64,000 nucleotides of DNA from Rhodococcoides corynebacterioides NBRC 14404 (GCF_001894765.1 NZ_BCWV01000004.1:615805-679804), one strand, 5' to 3'; positions 17,435 through 25,883 are shown, counted from the first letter of the stretch. Numbers and translations are program-made. Notes: generated by a model from the sequence alone, not told the origin.

Positions 17435-18235
17435 TCAGGACGCGCCAGGTCCGACTCCCTCCATAAGCAACCCCGATGTGCGGCGGTAGATGCTGGCCAG
17501 ATTGCGGGCGTCCGTCGTCCCCCACTCGAGGAGACTGGTCTGCGCCTCGGAGGAATCCTTCAGCACGACCCGCTTGGGTATGGGGTCGCCGATGATCGTG
17601 ATGCATGCGGCGATCTCCGCCAGCTGCTCGCGACCAGCGATGGTGTTGCGTTCGTGAAGGTTGATGATCGCGCCCACCAGCTCCAGCGTCGGGTTGTAGC
17701 TGCGGCGCACCACGTCGATGGTGCGTCGTAGCCGTGCGAGACCATTCGCGGAGAAGAGCGCGGACTGACTGACCACGAGCGCTCGCCGGGCTGCCACCAG
17801 AGCGTTGATCGTCAACAGGTCCAGACTCGGCGGGCAATCGATCACCACCAGTCCATACTTCGGAGCGAGTGACTCCAGCGCATCGCGGAGTCGCCGCTCG
17901 CGTCCTGCGCCGCCGAGAATCAACTCATCCCGCACGAAGGCGAGGGATTCCGAGTTCGGGTCGGTGGCGACCAGGTCCACACCGTCCCAGATGGACGGCG
18001 CCACGACGTCGGCGAGGGTGGCGGCCGACCGGTCCGATAACGCGTCCGCCATCCCCGCGTCACCGGGTGCCGGCTCACCGGCACTGAGGACGGTACTCAG
18101 GTTGCCCTGAGGGTCCATATCGAGTGCCAGAACGCGGTGGCCGGCGCGACGGGCGGCATCAACGATGTGAAAGGTGGTCGTCGTCTTACCTACGCCACCC
18201 TTTTGGTTGCAGAAGGCGATCACGTTGTGTGACAT
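17435..18235 (-). CDS. parA: ParA-family partition ATPase
   Basis: 266 residues from ATG 18235 (MSHNVIAFCNQKGG). The deviant Walker A, KGGVGKTT (residues 12-19), lies at the N-terminus, followed by DMDPQGN (about 40-46), Walker B VVIDCPPSLDLL (about 130-141) and the switch-like SQSALFSANGLARLRRT. The absence of an N-terminal HTH makes it the short ParA type typical of plasmids and mobile elements with a small partner. It binds DNA in the ATP form and moves or positions the element. It is followed by the small DNA-binding gene and preceded by a region rich in inverted repeats. Its presence suggests the integrated element has, or had, a free replicating stage. Confidence 0.9.
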   Translation of the reverse strand: MSHNVIAFCNQKGGVGKTTTTFHIVDAARRAGHRVLALDMDPQGNLSTVLSAGEPAPGDAGMADALSDRSAATLADVVAPSIWDGVDLVATDPNSESLAFVRDELILGGAGRERRLRDALESLAPKYGLVVIDCPPSLDLLTINALVAARRALVVSQSALFSANGLARLRRTIDVVRRSYNPTLELVGAIINLHERNTIAGREQLAEIAACITIIGDPIPKRVVLKDSSEAQTSLLEWGTTDARNLASIYRRTSGLLMEGVGPGAS

Positions 18236-19040
18236 GTGTGTCCTCTCATGTGTCGGAAGTTCGAAGAAAGAGACTTCCCGTACCCGCAATACCTGCAATA
18301 CGGGTGCAGGAAGAAAAGCAAGTGATGGCTGTATCGGACGAGTGGCGGCACATACCTCCATACGTGCCGCCCCGGTGAAGAGTCCGATACCGGTAATGAC
18401 CGACTGGGACGTGACACCCGCACGGGACGCAATACCAGCGATGCCACCATCACTGGGGTAGCGGTAGATGCTGTCAACCCCGCCGATACTGCGATCACTG
18501 GTAACTGCCAGCGTTGTCGATGAACCCGCAACGGGGCCGGACCCACAGACTCCGTCTTCGAGCATCGAACCTGAAACCTGTTGGCACGGAGAGTGGTCCC
18601 ATCTACTGCATCGGACTACGTTCTGCTTCACCCGGACCCCCCAGGGGTGACCCCCATTGTCCGCACCCACGTTGTCCGCTCCACGCCCTCTGGCCCCGCG
18701 CCCGGGTGGGCGCGCGGCTTTCGGTATCGCCACGTCATCAATGATCAGTCGACGGCATGGTGCCCCGGGGCCGGTCTCCGGAGATCGCTAAGGGTGCACA
18801 GGCAACGGCGGCAGGCTGGTTATCGTCGGGCTCTGCCTGAAAACGACGCACATGCCGACATCGCTCGCATCAGGTCATGTGATGATGCGAGCTAGTCGAT
18901 CGACAGTGAATGTTGTGATCGCGGGATTAGTCACCGCGTCAGGAGTCGATCCCAGGAATGGCAGAAGGCCCTTGATGGGAATCGATCAGTGATCTAAAGT
19001 CAGTCGTCGAAGCCTCCGTCCTCGCGGGTGGTAGGCCTGG
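18236..19040. promoter_or_regulatory. long noncoding region upstream of parA, candidate operator/partition site
   Basis: About 800 bases without a credible gene. At 18331-18390 is a nested inverted repeat: GTATCGGAC (18331-18339) pairs with GTCCGATAC (18382-18390), and GTGGCGGCAC (18342-18351) pairs largely with GTGCCGCCCC (18364-18373). Nearby are CCTGCA/TGCAGG and ACCCG/CGGGT pairs (18280-18312) and a further CCGATAC-like copy near 18481. The clustering next to parA suggests a parS-like site or parA operator. The rest, 18500-19040, shows no structure I can name. It could hold a replication origin or attachment-related DNA, but nothing identifies one. Confidence 0.4.
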
Positions 19041-19085
19041 TGCCCTCGGCTCCGGTGCTCGACACACCGGGTTCAGCCGAGGGCA
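19041..19085. terminator. strong hairpin after the excisionase-like gene
   Basis: TGCCCTCGGCT (19041-19051) pairs perfectly with AGCCGAGGGCA (19075-19085), and an inner CCGGTG/CACCGG stem (19052-19057 with 19065-19070) extends it. It lies 35 bases past the stop of the minus-strand excisionase-like gene. There is no clear T-run, so termination strength is uncertain. Confidence 0.55.
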
Positions 19086-19119
19086 CTTCCGTTTCGTAGG
19101 GATCTGGTGTCAGTGTCAC

Positions 19120-19317
19120 TCAGGCGACGTCCGCGTCGCCGGTGCTCTGAGACTCCAGGCGTTCGATGTACTCGTCGATGGCGGTGTCAGGTATCAGGCG
19201 GCGCTTGCCGACCTTGACGCTTCTGATCTCGCCGGACGCGATCTTGTTGAAAAAGTTGGAACGACCGAGCCCAGTCCGGGCCATGCCTTCCTGTACCGAG
19301 AAGAGCTGCCTGCTCAT
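19120..19317 (-). CDS. excisionase-like small HTH protein
   Basis: 65 residues from ATG 19317, with AGGGGG about six bases upstream as ribosome-binding site. The sequence contains FSVQEGMARTGLGRSNFFNKIASGEIRSVKVGKRRLIPDTAIDEYIERLES, the winged-HTH pattern of excisionase / MerR-like DNA-binding proteins (HTH_17 type). In integrated elements such proteins direct the recombinase toward excision. It is divergent from the XRE regulator and lies in the same module as the tyrosine recombinase. A regulatory role rather than excision cannot be excluded. Confidence 0.75.
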   Translation of the reverse strand: MSRQLFSVQEGMARTGLGRSNFFNKIASGEIRSVKVGKRRLIPDTAIDEYIERLESQSTGDADVA

Positions 19318-19441
19318 TGCATCCCCCTGTCGTGAATCACCACCAGCTTTCCGCTTTTGCGGTTGAGTCTGAGTGGTTCCACCACAACGTACCGCTGTCG
19401 TCGATTCACCGCAAGAGTCGCAATGAAATGCCGTAACATGC
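19318..19441. promoter_or_regulatory. divergent promoter region of the integration module
   Basis: 124 bases between the excisionase-like gene and the XRE regulator, which must hold both promoters. GTGAATC (19332-19338) is inverted at 19403-19409 (GATTCAC), and TTGCGGT (19357-19363) is inverted at 19408-19414 (ACCGCAA). The spaced half-sites would suit binding by the XRE protein or the excisionase. This is inference from symmetry alone. Confidence 0.35.
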
Positions 19442-20080
19442 GTGCACATGACGCAGGAGTGGAGCCAGCAGATCGTCGACAGGGTGGGGAAAGAGGTGAG
19501 GCGCGCGCGAACGGCCGCCTCGCCGCCCCTGTCTGGGCAAGCACTCTCCGACCGTACGGCCGAGCTGGGCCACCCGATCTCACGCGCCGTCATCTCCGAC
19601 CTGGAGACAGGTCGGCGCCGCGGTCTGGACGTCGCGGATCTCATCGTGTTGGCAGCGGCGCTGCAGATCGCACCGGTGCAGTTACTGTTTCCCGATCTGC
19701 CTCGCGGCCCAGTGGACGTCCTGCCCGAACGACCGCACGAGTCACACGACGCAGTGCGATGGTTCGCCGGCGAGACCGGCCTCTTCGCCTCGTCGCCAGG
19801 ATGGCAAACAGGTGAGGGCGAGGCGGTTCCTGTATGGACACGCCAGGACTTCGCACCAGAGCTCGACAGGGTCACACTCACCCGCCAGTGGCTGAAAGCC
19901 ATTCACTCCATGCGCAGCGCCAGGATCCACATGCGCAGCGCGATCTCGGCGCGCGAGACACCCGATCAGCTCGAAGCCCTCGAAGTGATCTACGAGGAAG
20001 CGCGCGAGCGCGCACAACGTTTGGGTCAGCAGATGTCCGATCTCGGACTCGACCCCGGTGAGGAACATCCCCGTGCCTAG
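19442..20080 (+). CDS. XRE-family transcriptional regulator of the element
   Basis: 212 residues from GTG 19442; an ATG two codons on is equally possible. The N-terminal HTH (about 10-75) contains VRRARTAASPPLSGQALSDRT and ISRAVISDLETGRRRGLDVADLIVLAAAL, the XRE/Cro fold with a long loop. A central region follows, then a helical, acidic C-terminus (about 160-205) that may mediate oligomerisation. The last codons overlap the start of the integrase gene, so the regulator and recombinase are co-translated. It probably controls the element's own genes from the divergent region upstream. Confidence 0.8.
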   Translation: MHMTQEWSQQIVDRVGKEVRRARTAASPPLSGQALSDRTAELGHPISRAVISDLETGRRRGLDVADLIVLAAALQIAPVQLLFPDLPRGPVDVLPERPHESHDAVRWFAGETGLFASSPGWQTGEGEAVPVWTRQDFAPELDRVTLTRQWLKAIHSMRSARIHMRSAISARETPDQLEALEVIYEEARERAQRLGQQMSDLGLDPGEEHPRA

Positions 20081-21278
20081 ACCTCGCATGGAACCCGGTG
20101 AGTGGGGCGCGATCACCAACTTCAAGCGCGGCGATGCGTTCTACGCACGTTCGTACATCCGGGACGACGACGGTCGGCGGCGCCCGGTCGAATCGCGGGG
20201 CACGTCACCTGAGGACGCGCGAAGGAAGTTACTGCGAAAGCTTCGCGAACGTATCGCGCCGACTTCAGGTCGATCGCTGACCAGCGCATCGAAGGTGAGT
20301 GATCTCGCTGCCTACTGGCTGGAGGACAAGCAGGCGAGCGTCTCCGAGCAGACCTTCAACGGGTACCGAGACATCTGGAGTCGCATCTGCGCGCCCGCAT
20401 TGGGCGAGTTGCTCATTCGCGAGGTGACCACCGGCACGCTAGACGCCTTCTTCAAACGCACGTCGCGATCTGCCGTCAGCCGAGCGCGCGCGGCTCGGGT
20501 GGTGTGTTCCGGCATGTTCTCGCTCGCGGTGCGCCTCGATCTGAGAACGACGAACCCGGTCACGGACGCGCGGGTGGTCGGTCGAAAGACTCGAGCACCG
20601 ATTCGGGCGCTGACGCCGGGCGAGTTCGCGGAGGCGCGCGACGCGATCGCTCGGTACTGCCGAGGCGCTTCCAGGGATGGTTCCGGGCACACGATGGGCC
20701 CTCAGCCCGCGAAGGTGCTCGAGGACATCTTCACGATTTTGATCGCCACAGGCGCACGCATCGGTGAGGTACTGGCTCTCCGGTGGGAGGATCTCCATCT
20801 CGAGACCGATCCGCCGACACTCGTCATCGACTCCACCCTCGTCGTGCCTCGCTTCAAGGGCGATACCTTCCGGCGCCAGAACTTCCGGAAGGGCAATGCG
20901 CCGGCCCTGACGGTGACGCTTCCTGCTTTCGCTGTCGTCAGTTTCGCGCGACGCTGGGCATCCTTCGACCTTCCCCCGCGCGCGACGGATCCGGTCTTCG
21001 TCACCTCCACCGGGAACTGGGTCTCCCCCTCGAACGTCCGTCGAGCGTGGCGCACCGCGTTGGGTGAGGACTTGGCATGGGTCACGCCACACACCATGAG
21101 GAAGACGGTGGCCACTGCTATCCGGGCCGAATACGGAGTCGAGGGAGCGCAAGTGCAGCTGGGTCACTCGAACTCACGTGTCACGGAGGCGCACTACATC
21201 CAGCGCACCAACGTGGCACCCGACATGACCTCGGCACTCATGACTTTCAGCCCCGTTTGGGCCGAAAGTCATGAATAA
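20058..21278 (+). CDS. int: tyrosine recombinase (integrase)
   Basis: 406 residues from GTG 20058 (alternative GTG 20073 or ATG 20088), overlapping the XRE stop. An N-terminal arm-binding region (about 20-60) and a SAM-like core-binding domain (about 75-170) precede the catalytic domain. Catalytic residues seen are Arg234 (TGARIGEVLALRW), His345 and Arg348 (PHTMRKTVAT), His370 (LGHSNSRV) and the nucleophile Tyr380 (TEAHYIQ). The gene ends 80 bases from the 3' end of tRNA-Lys, the classical position of an integrase next to its own attachment site. It looks complete. It would insert and, with the excisionase, excise the element. Confidence 0.93.
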   Translation: MRNIPVPRPRMEPGEWGAITNFKRGDAFYARSYIRDDDGRRRPVESRGTSPEDARRKLLRKLRERIAPTSGRSLTSASKVSDLAAYWLEDKQASVSEQTFNGYRDIWSRICAPALGELLIREVTTGTLDAFFKRTSRSAVSRARAARVVCSGMFSLAVRLDLRTTNPVTDARVVGRKTRAPIRALTPGEFAEARDAIARYCRGASRDGSGHTMGPQPAKVLEDIFTILIATGARIGEVLALRWEDLHLETDPPTLVIDSTLVVPRFKGDTFRRQNFRKGNAPALTVTLPAFAVVSFARRWASFDLPPRATDPVFVTSTGNWVSPSNVRRAWRTALGEDLAWVTPHTMRKTVATAIRAEYGVEGAQVQLGHSNSRVTEAHYIQRTNVAPDMTSALMTFSPVWAESHE

Positions 21279-21314
21279 GTAGTGAGTGAGCGCCGGAGTG
21301 TCAGGTACAGAAAG

Positions 21315-21354
21315 AGCCCCCGGCCAGCGTATCCGCTGATCGGGGGCCCTTTTG
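21315..21354 (+). terminator. intrinsic terminator after int
   Basis: AGCCCCCG pairs with CGGGGGCC through an inner CAGCG/CGCTG stem, followed by CTTTTG. It lies about 37 bases past the integrase stop and just before the tRNA 3' end, which it insulates from read-through. Confidence 0.75.
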
Positions 21355-21357
21355 CTG

Positions 21358-21430
21358 TGCGCCCACAGGGACTCGAACCCCGGACCCAGTGATTAAGAGT
21401 CACTTGCTCTACCAACTGAGCTATAGGCGC
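21358..21430 (-). tRNA. tRNA-Lys (anticodon CTT)
   Basis: A 73-base cloverleaf on the minus strand. The acceptor arms are GCGCCTA / TGGGCGC (one G-T pair), the D arm GCTC...GAGC, the anticodon arm GTGA-CTCTTAA-TCAC with anticodon CTT, and the T arm CGGGG-TTCGAGT-CCCTG. The discriminator is A, and CCA is not encoded. The 3' end faces the integrase gene, so this tRNA is the likely chromosomal attachment site of the element to its left. Confidence 0.95.
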
Positions 21431-21520
21431 CGGAGCGGTTGCCCGCTCCGTGGTGCGAGAAAGACACTAACACCTGCCGGCGCGCGGAGTGAAATCGGCG
21501 CCCTGATCAGGCGAAACGGG

Positions 21521-21742
21521 TCAGCTGACGATCTTGCGGACGACGAGGATCGCGACGACCACACCGACTCCGATGAGCGAGAACTTCACGGCCGGCTCGT
21601 TCAGGGTGGCGACGGCGCTGCGCTTGGTGTTCTCGGCGAGGCGCTTCGGGTCCACCCGCACGCTCAGTTCGTCGAGGGTGGCGGCCAACTGGTCGCGTGC
21701 GGCCTCGATGTCCCGCTCGATGTTGTCGGTGTTGCGTGCCAC
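21521..21742 (-). CDS. DUF3618 membrane-anchored protein
   Basis: 73 residues from GTG 21742, chosen because GGAGG lies five bases upstream and the family starts with M-A-R-x-T-D. The N-terminal half is a helical amphipathic segment (TDNIERDIEAARDQLAATLDELSVRVDPKRL), and a single membrane helix (FSLIGVGVVVAILVV) sits near the C-terminus before RKIVS. The family is actinobacterial and has no established function. In M. tuberculosis the equivalent gene (Rv2520c) also stands next to bcp, so this is the first gene of the conserved block. Confidence 0.85.
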   Translation of the reverse strand: MARNTDNIERDIEAARDQLAATLDELSVRVDPKRLAENTKRSAVATLNEPAVKFSLIGVGVVVAILVVRKIVS

Positions 21743-21827
21743 GTGGCCCTCCACAGGTGATCGTTGCGCGGTCGAACCTCGAGCCTAGAGCACGGCCACC
21801 GCGCTCTTCTCGACTAGGTTTGCCGGT

Positions 21828-22298
21828 GTGACCGACTCGAGACTCTCCCCCGGTGATCCCGCGCCCGCACTCTCCCTGCCCGACGCCGACGGCACCACGG
21901 TGTCGCTGGCGGACTACCGGGGCAAGCGGGTGGTCGTGTACTTCTACCCGGCGGCCGGAACGCCCGGCTGCACCAAGCAGGCCTGCGATTTCCGCGACAG
22001 CCTGGCGCAGCTGAACGACGCCGGTCTCGAGGTCCTCGGCGTCTCGCCGGACAAGCCCGCAAAGCTGGCCAAGTTCCGGGACGAGGAGGAGCTGACCTTC
22101 CCGCTGCTGTCCGACCCGGACAAGACGACGCTGGAGGCGTGGGGCGCGTTCGGCGAGAAGACCATGTACGGCAAGACCGTTCGCGGTGTCATCCGGTCGA
22201 CGTTCGTGATCGACCCGGACGGCGCCGTGGAGGTCGCGCAGTACAACGTGCGCGCGACCGGCCACGTCGCCAAGCTCATCCGCGATCTGAAGCTCTGA
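21828..22298 (+). CDS. bcp: thiol peroxidase Bcp (peroxiredoxin)
   Basis: 156 residues from a GTG start. It is an AhpC/TSA-family peroxiredoxin of the Bcp (PrxQ) type that reduces hydrogen and alkyl peroxides in the cytoplasm. The peroxidatic cysteine is Cys48 in PAAGTPGCTKQACDF, with Cys53 five residues later as resolving cysteine, the usual Bcp spacing. Length is normal. Its 3' end overlaps the 3' end of the opposite-strand M20 peptidase by 23 bases. The same convergent bcp/peptidase pair occurs in M. tuberculosis (Rv2521/Rv2522c). Confidence 0.95.
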   Translation: MTDSRLSPGDPAPALSLPDADGTTVSLADYRGKRVVVYFYPAAGTPGCTKQACDFRDSLAQLNDAGLEVLGVSPDKPAKLAKFRDEEELTFPLLSDPDKTTLEAWGAFGEKTMYGKTVRGVIRSTFVIDPDGAVEVAQYNVRATGHVAKLIRDLKL

Positions 22299-23634
22299 CC
22301 ACCCGCTCCAGAAACAGCGCTTCCGCGACGGCGAGGTTCTCGATCTCCGTTGGATCGACGCTCTCGTTCGGGGCGTGGATGCGGCAGAGGGGTTCCTCGA
22401 CGCCCATGAGCACGATCTCGGCGTCGGGGAGCGCCTGCTGCAGCGCGGTGCACAGCGGAATCGACCCGCCCTGCCCCGCGACGGCCACCTCGCGTCCGTA
22501 GGCATCCCGCAGCGACTCGGTGAGTGCCGCGTAGGCCGGTCCGTCGGTGCGCGCCGCGAACGGCTGCCCGACGGCTTCCTCCGCGACGGTGACCCGCGCG
22601 GACCAGGGCACCCGCGCGCGCAGGTGCGCGATCAGCGCGTCCCGGACAGCGGCCGCGTCGGCGCCCGGCGGGACGCGCAGGCCCAGTCGCGCCGACGCCC
22701 TCGGCACGACGGCTGCCGCGCTCCCGACGACGGGCGGGCAGTCCATCCCCATGACCGTCACGGACGGGCGTGCCCACAACCGGTCGGCGATGGATCCTTC
22801 GCCCGCGAGCCCGACTCCGTCGAGGACACCGGCGTCGGCGCGGAACCGGTCCTCCGGATAGTCGGCGCCGGACCAGGTTCCGGACGCGTCGACCCCGTCG
22901 ATCGTGGTGTTCCCGGCGTCGTCGTGCAGCGTCGCGAGCATGCCGATCAACGCGACCAACGCGTCGGGAGCAGGCCCGCCGTACATGCCGGAATGCACGG
23001 CTCCGGTGAGGGTTTCGACGTCGACCCGCACGATGGCCATGCCGCGCAACGACGTCGTCACGGTCGGCTCGCCCACCGCGACGTTGCCCGCGTCGGCGAT
23101 CACGACGGCGTCGGCCGCGACCAGGTCGGGGCGCTCGGCCACCAGGTGCTCGAGGCCGCCGGTGCCGGTTTCCTCGGATCCCTCGCACACCACGACGACG
23201 CCCACCGGCGAGTCCCCCACCGCACGCAGCGCGGCCAGGTGCACCACCAGGTTGCCCTTGCAGTCGGCCGCACCACGGCCGTACCAGCGACCGCCGCGCT
23301 CGGTCAGCTCGAACGGGTCGCTCTCCCATACCGATTCGGGACCGGCGGGCTGAACGTCGTAGTGCGAGTACAGCAGAACGGTCGGCGCACCGTCTCGCGC
23401 GGGCCGCCGACCGACGACGGCCAGCGAGCCGTCCGACGTCTCGTGCAGTGCGACGTCGGGAATTCCCGCATCGACGAACGCTCGGCGCACCCACTCGGCG
23501 GCGTCACGGTTGTCCTCGGCGAGCGACGCGTCGTCGGCCACCGACCGGAACGCGACCACGGCGGCGAGTTCGTCCCGCACCCGAGGCATGTCGGCGGACA
23601 CGGATGCACGGAACCGGTCGGGAGAAGCAGTCAT
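22276..23634 (-). CDS. M20-family metallopeptidase (dipeptidase)
   Basis: 452 residues. The metal-binding motifs of the M20 family are present: VLLYSHYDVQPAG (His and catalytic Asp, about 87-99), GRGAADCKGNL (bridging Asp, about 120-130) and VCEGSEETGTGG (catalytic Glu and Glu ligand, about 150-161). A dimerisation insert (about 200-330) and a C-terminal EEPLCRIHAPNE with the last His ligand follow. It should be a cytoplasmic two-zinc dipeptidase or deacylase; the substrate is not evident. The counterpart beside fas in M. tuberculosis is Rv2522c. Confidence 0.9.
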   Translation of the reverse strand: MTASPDRFRASVSADMPRVRDELAAVVAFRSVADDASLAEDNRDAAEWVRRAFVDAGIPDVALHETSDGSLAVVGRRPARDGAPTVLLYSHYDVQPAGPESVWESDPFELTERGGRWYGRGAADCKGNLVVHLAALRAVGDSPVGVVVVCEGSEETGTGGLEHLVAERPDLVAADAVVIADAGNVAVGEPTVTTSLRGMAIVRVDVETLTGAVHSGMYGGPAPDALVALIGMLATLHDDAGNTTIDGVDASGTWSGADYPEDRFRADAGVLDGVGLAGEGSIADRLWARPSVTVMGMDCPPVVGSAAAVVPRASARLGLRVPPGADAAAVRDALIAHLRARVPWSARVTVAEEAVGQPFAARTDGPAYAALTESLRDAYGREVAVAGQGGSIPLCTALQQALPDAEIVLMGVEEPLCRIHAPNESVDPTEIENLAVAEALFLERVVRASDRG

Positions 23635-23658
23635 GCCATCCGAGTCTGCCTCACTCGG

Positions 23659-24867
23659 TCAGCCGCCGAACTCCTGGTTCAGCCACTCGCCCGTCTGCTC
23701 CCAGTGCCGGGCCCACGCCTCGTCCTGCAGTTGCTGCGGGGACTTGTTCGGATCCTGCTCGGGCACCGGAACCGCGAACACCGGCGGCGGCACGGTCGAG
23801 GTGCGCGGCGGCGGGGACCACGTGGTCTGCGGCGGGACTCCCGGCGACGTGTCCGCGGTGGGCGACGCCTCCGTGGTGGGCGTCCACTCCTCGGTGGTCG
23901 GCGCGGCGGACGACGACGGCGCCACCGGTGCCGGAACTGCGGCGGCGTCGGTGCCGGCGGGCGGGACGTCGGCGACCGGTCGGGCGGCGTCGCGCACGCC
24001 CTCCGTCACCGCTGCCCCGTCGGGCGCGGTGCCGGTGGCTGCCGACGACGGCGCATCGTCCCCCGGCCCGCCGACGACGACGGCGGCACCGGCGATACCC
24101 GCCGCCACCAGGAGCGCTGCCGCCGACGCGGCGACGAGAGTGCCCGCACGTCGGGTTCGACGTCCGTCGGTCGTCGACACGGGTGCGGCAGCCGGCTCGT
24201 CGTCGACGACGACGGCGAACGCCTCGGTCGCGTCGTCCGTCTCCGGGACGAGAATGTCGTCCGCCGGTGCCGGGGTGGCGTCGATCGGCGTCGGGGGAAC
24301 CACATCGTCCGCGGACGTCGACGCTGCGTCGTCCTCGGGCGCCCCGGACGCCACGGACGCCCCGGACGCCGCGGACGCCGCGGAAGCCCCGGACGTGAGG
24401 GCGGCGGACGCCACCCGGCCGGGCCGGGACGCGTCGGAGGCCGGCACGGACGCCCGCGTCGGCTCGACCGGTCGACGACCGGGCGCGGCGGGCACGGGAC
24501 GCACCGGGCGCAGGCGCTGCGGCGCGCTGCGATCCCACGGGGCGGACCCCCGAGAGTCGACGACGACCGTCGGCGACGGTGCGCGGTGCACGGGCACGTC
24601 GAGGGCCAGCTCGAGGATGGGCGGCGCGGCATCGACGTCCGCGGCGACTCCGGTGACGACGACGCAGGTGAGGGTCACGGCCGCGTCGTCGACCAGGCTC
24701 CACAGCGAGGGCACGGAGAGGCCGATCTGCTCGGCGGTGAGACCGTCCAGCGTGACGACGGCCGGCGGGCCGACGACCGTTCCGTCGGCCGCGGCGAGCA
24801 GTTCGGCGGTCACCGTGCTGCCCTGTACGTGGTAGGCCAGCAACGCAGCCGGCGTGGAGTCCTTCAT
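23659..24867 (-). CDS. single-pass membrane protein with low-complexity linker
   Basis: 402 residues from ATG 24867, with GGGAGGG six bases upstream. An N-terminal alpha/beta domain (about 1-95, with TVTAELLAAADG, PAVVTLDGLTAEQIG, LWSLVDDAAVTLTCVVVTGV) is followed by a long Ala/Ser/Pro/Asp linker. It contains six S-x-A tripeptides encoded by tandem 9-base units. One membrane helix (LVAASAAALLVAAGIAGAAVVV, about 235) then leads to a Pro/Thr-rich outside region ending in QQLQDEAWARHWEQTGEWLNQEFGG. The domain is inside and the tail outside. Function is unknown. It is divergent from the TetR gene, which may control it. Confidence 0.75.
   Translation of the reverse strand: MKDSTPAALLAYHVQGSTVTAELLAAADGTVVGPPAVVTLDGLTAEQIGLSVPSLWSLVDDAAVTLTCVVVTGVAADVDAAPPILELALDVPVHRAPSPTVVVDSRGSAPWDRSAPQRLRPVRPVPAAPGRRPVEPTRASVPASDASRPGRVASAALTSGASAASAASGASVASGAPEDDAASTSADDVVPPTPIDATPAPADDILVPETDDATEAFAVVVDDEPAAAPVSTTDGRRTRRAGTLVAASAAALLVAAGIAGAAVVVGGPGDDAPSSAATGTAPDGAAVTEGVRDAARPVADVPPAGTDAAAVPAPVAPSSSAAPTTEEWTPTTEASPTADTSPGVPPQTTWSPPPRTSTVPPPVFAVPVPEQDPNKSPQQLQDEAWARHWEQTGEWLNQEFGG
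24341..24394. repeat. six tandem 9-base units within the membrane-protein gene
   Basis: Units are GCCnCGGAC-like (GCCCCGGAC, GCCACGGAC, GCCCCGGAC, GCCGCGGAC, GCCGCGGAA, GCCCCGGAC). They encode SGA SAA SAA SGA SVA SGA on the minus strand. Length is a multiple of three, so unit number can change without breaking the frame. Confidence 0.85.
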
Positions 24868-25139
24868 GGCGAGCCCTCCCTGGTCTCGACGCGTGTCGGG
24901 TCGGTGCCGCCACGGGCCGCGCCGCCACCAGCAGGAATGTGCGACGCGGGCGCAACGCACCCGGAACCTCACGCAGTCCGAACCACCCCCGTCGATCCGG
25001 GGCGCGAGGGCGAACGAGAGGGACTTTTTCGGTCCATCTCCCTCTCAACGCTCTCCAAACATACCGGATGTTCACAAACGGCGGGCCCGATCGGGGATGC
25101 TCGGTGGTGACGACGCGCCGGACCGATAGTCTCGATGTC

Positions 25140-25883
25140 GTGGATTCCACCGCCGGGTCACCGTGGCAGCACCAGCCGAGCACGCCCGACGATTCCGACA
25201 CCCTCGACGAGTCGGACGTCCGCGACGGCGCCGACACCAGCGAGAACGCGGACACCAACGAACCCGTGGAGCTGCTCCCCCGACGTCGTCCCACGCAGGA
25301 GCGGAGCAAGCGCAAGTTCGACGCCCTGCTCACCGCGTCGCGCGAGCTTCTGGTCGATGTGGGCTTCGAATCGTTCACCTGCGAGGAAGTGGCGTCCCGC
25401 GCGGGACTGCCGATCGGCACGCTCTACCAGTTCTTCGCCAACAAGTACGTGATCGTCTGCGAACTCAACCGCGAGGATCTCAAGGGCGTCCAACGCGAGC
25501 TGGCGGAATTCGACGGCGAGATTCCGTCGATCGACTGGCTGCGATTCCTCGACGACTTCCTCGACCACATGTCCGGTCTGTGGTCGTCCGACCCGTCCCG
25601 TCGAGAGGTGTGGCTGGCGATGCAGAGCACGCCGGCCACGCGGGCGACGGGCGTGATCCACGAGCGGGCGTTCGCCGCGCAGATCGAGCGGATGCTCGCA
25701 CCGCTCACCCCGCGGACACCGCGGGCGCGCCGCAACCTCATGGCCGAGGTGCTGGTGCACGTCGTCTACTCGATGCTGAACTTCTCCGTCCAGGACGGCC
25801 AGACGCACGCCGACGCCGTGGTCGAACTCAAGCGCATCATGGCCGCGTACCTGTCACTGGCAGAAAAAGAGAGCCGGCGCTGA
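25140..25883 (+). CDS. TetR-family transcriptional regulator
   Basis: 247 residues if read from GTG 25140; an ATG at 25068 would add 24. A long acidic N-terminal extension (about 1-40) precedes the HTH: RSKRKFDALLTASRELLVDVGFESFTCEEVASRAGLPIGTLYQFFANKYVIV (about 55-106), a clear TetR_N domain. The C-terminal ligand-binding domain is helical. It stands between the membrane-protein gene (divergent) and acpS-fas (convergent). A TetR protein, FasR, regulates fas in mycobacteria, but this gene's location alone does not prove it is that regulator. The stop codon falls in the loop of a shared terminator. Confidence 0.85.
   Translation: MDSTAGSPWQHQPSTPDDSDTLDESDVRDGADTSENADTNEPVELLPRRRPTQERSKRKFDALLTASRELLVDVGFESFTCEEVASRAGLPIGTLYQFFANKYVIVCELNREDLKGVQRELAEFDGEIPSIDWLRFLDDFLDHMSGLWSSDPSRREVWLAMQSTPATRATGVIHERAFAAQIERMLAPLTPRTPRARRNLMAEVLVHVVYSMLNFSVQDGQTHADAVVELKRIMAAYLSLAEKESRR

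Noticed and set aside
18236..18733. N-terminal extension of ParA by 166 residues
   Set aside because: The ParA family starts at the Walker A region. The extension covers the inverted-repeat region and has no ParA-type HTH.
22375..25110. A 911-residue plus-strand open frame across the peptidase and membrane-protein genes
   Set aside because: Arg-rich reading antisense to two well-supported genes; no domain or ribosome-binding site.
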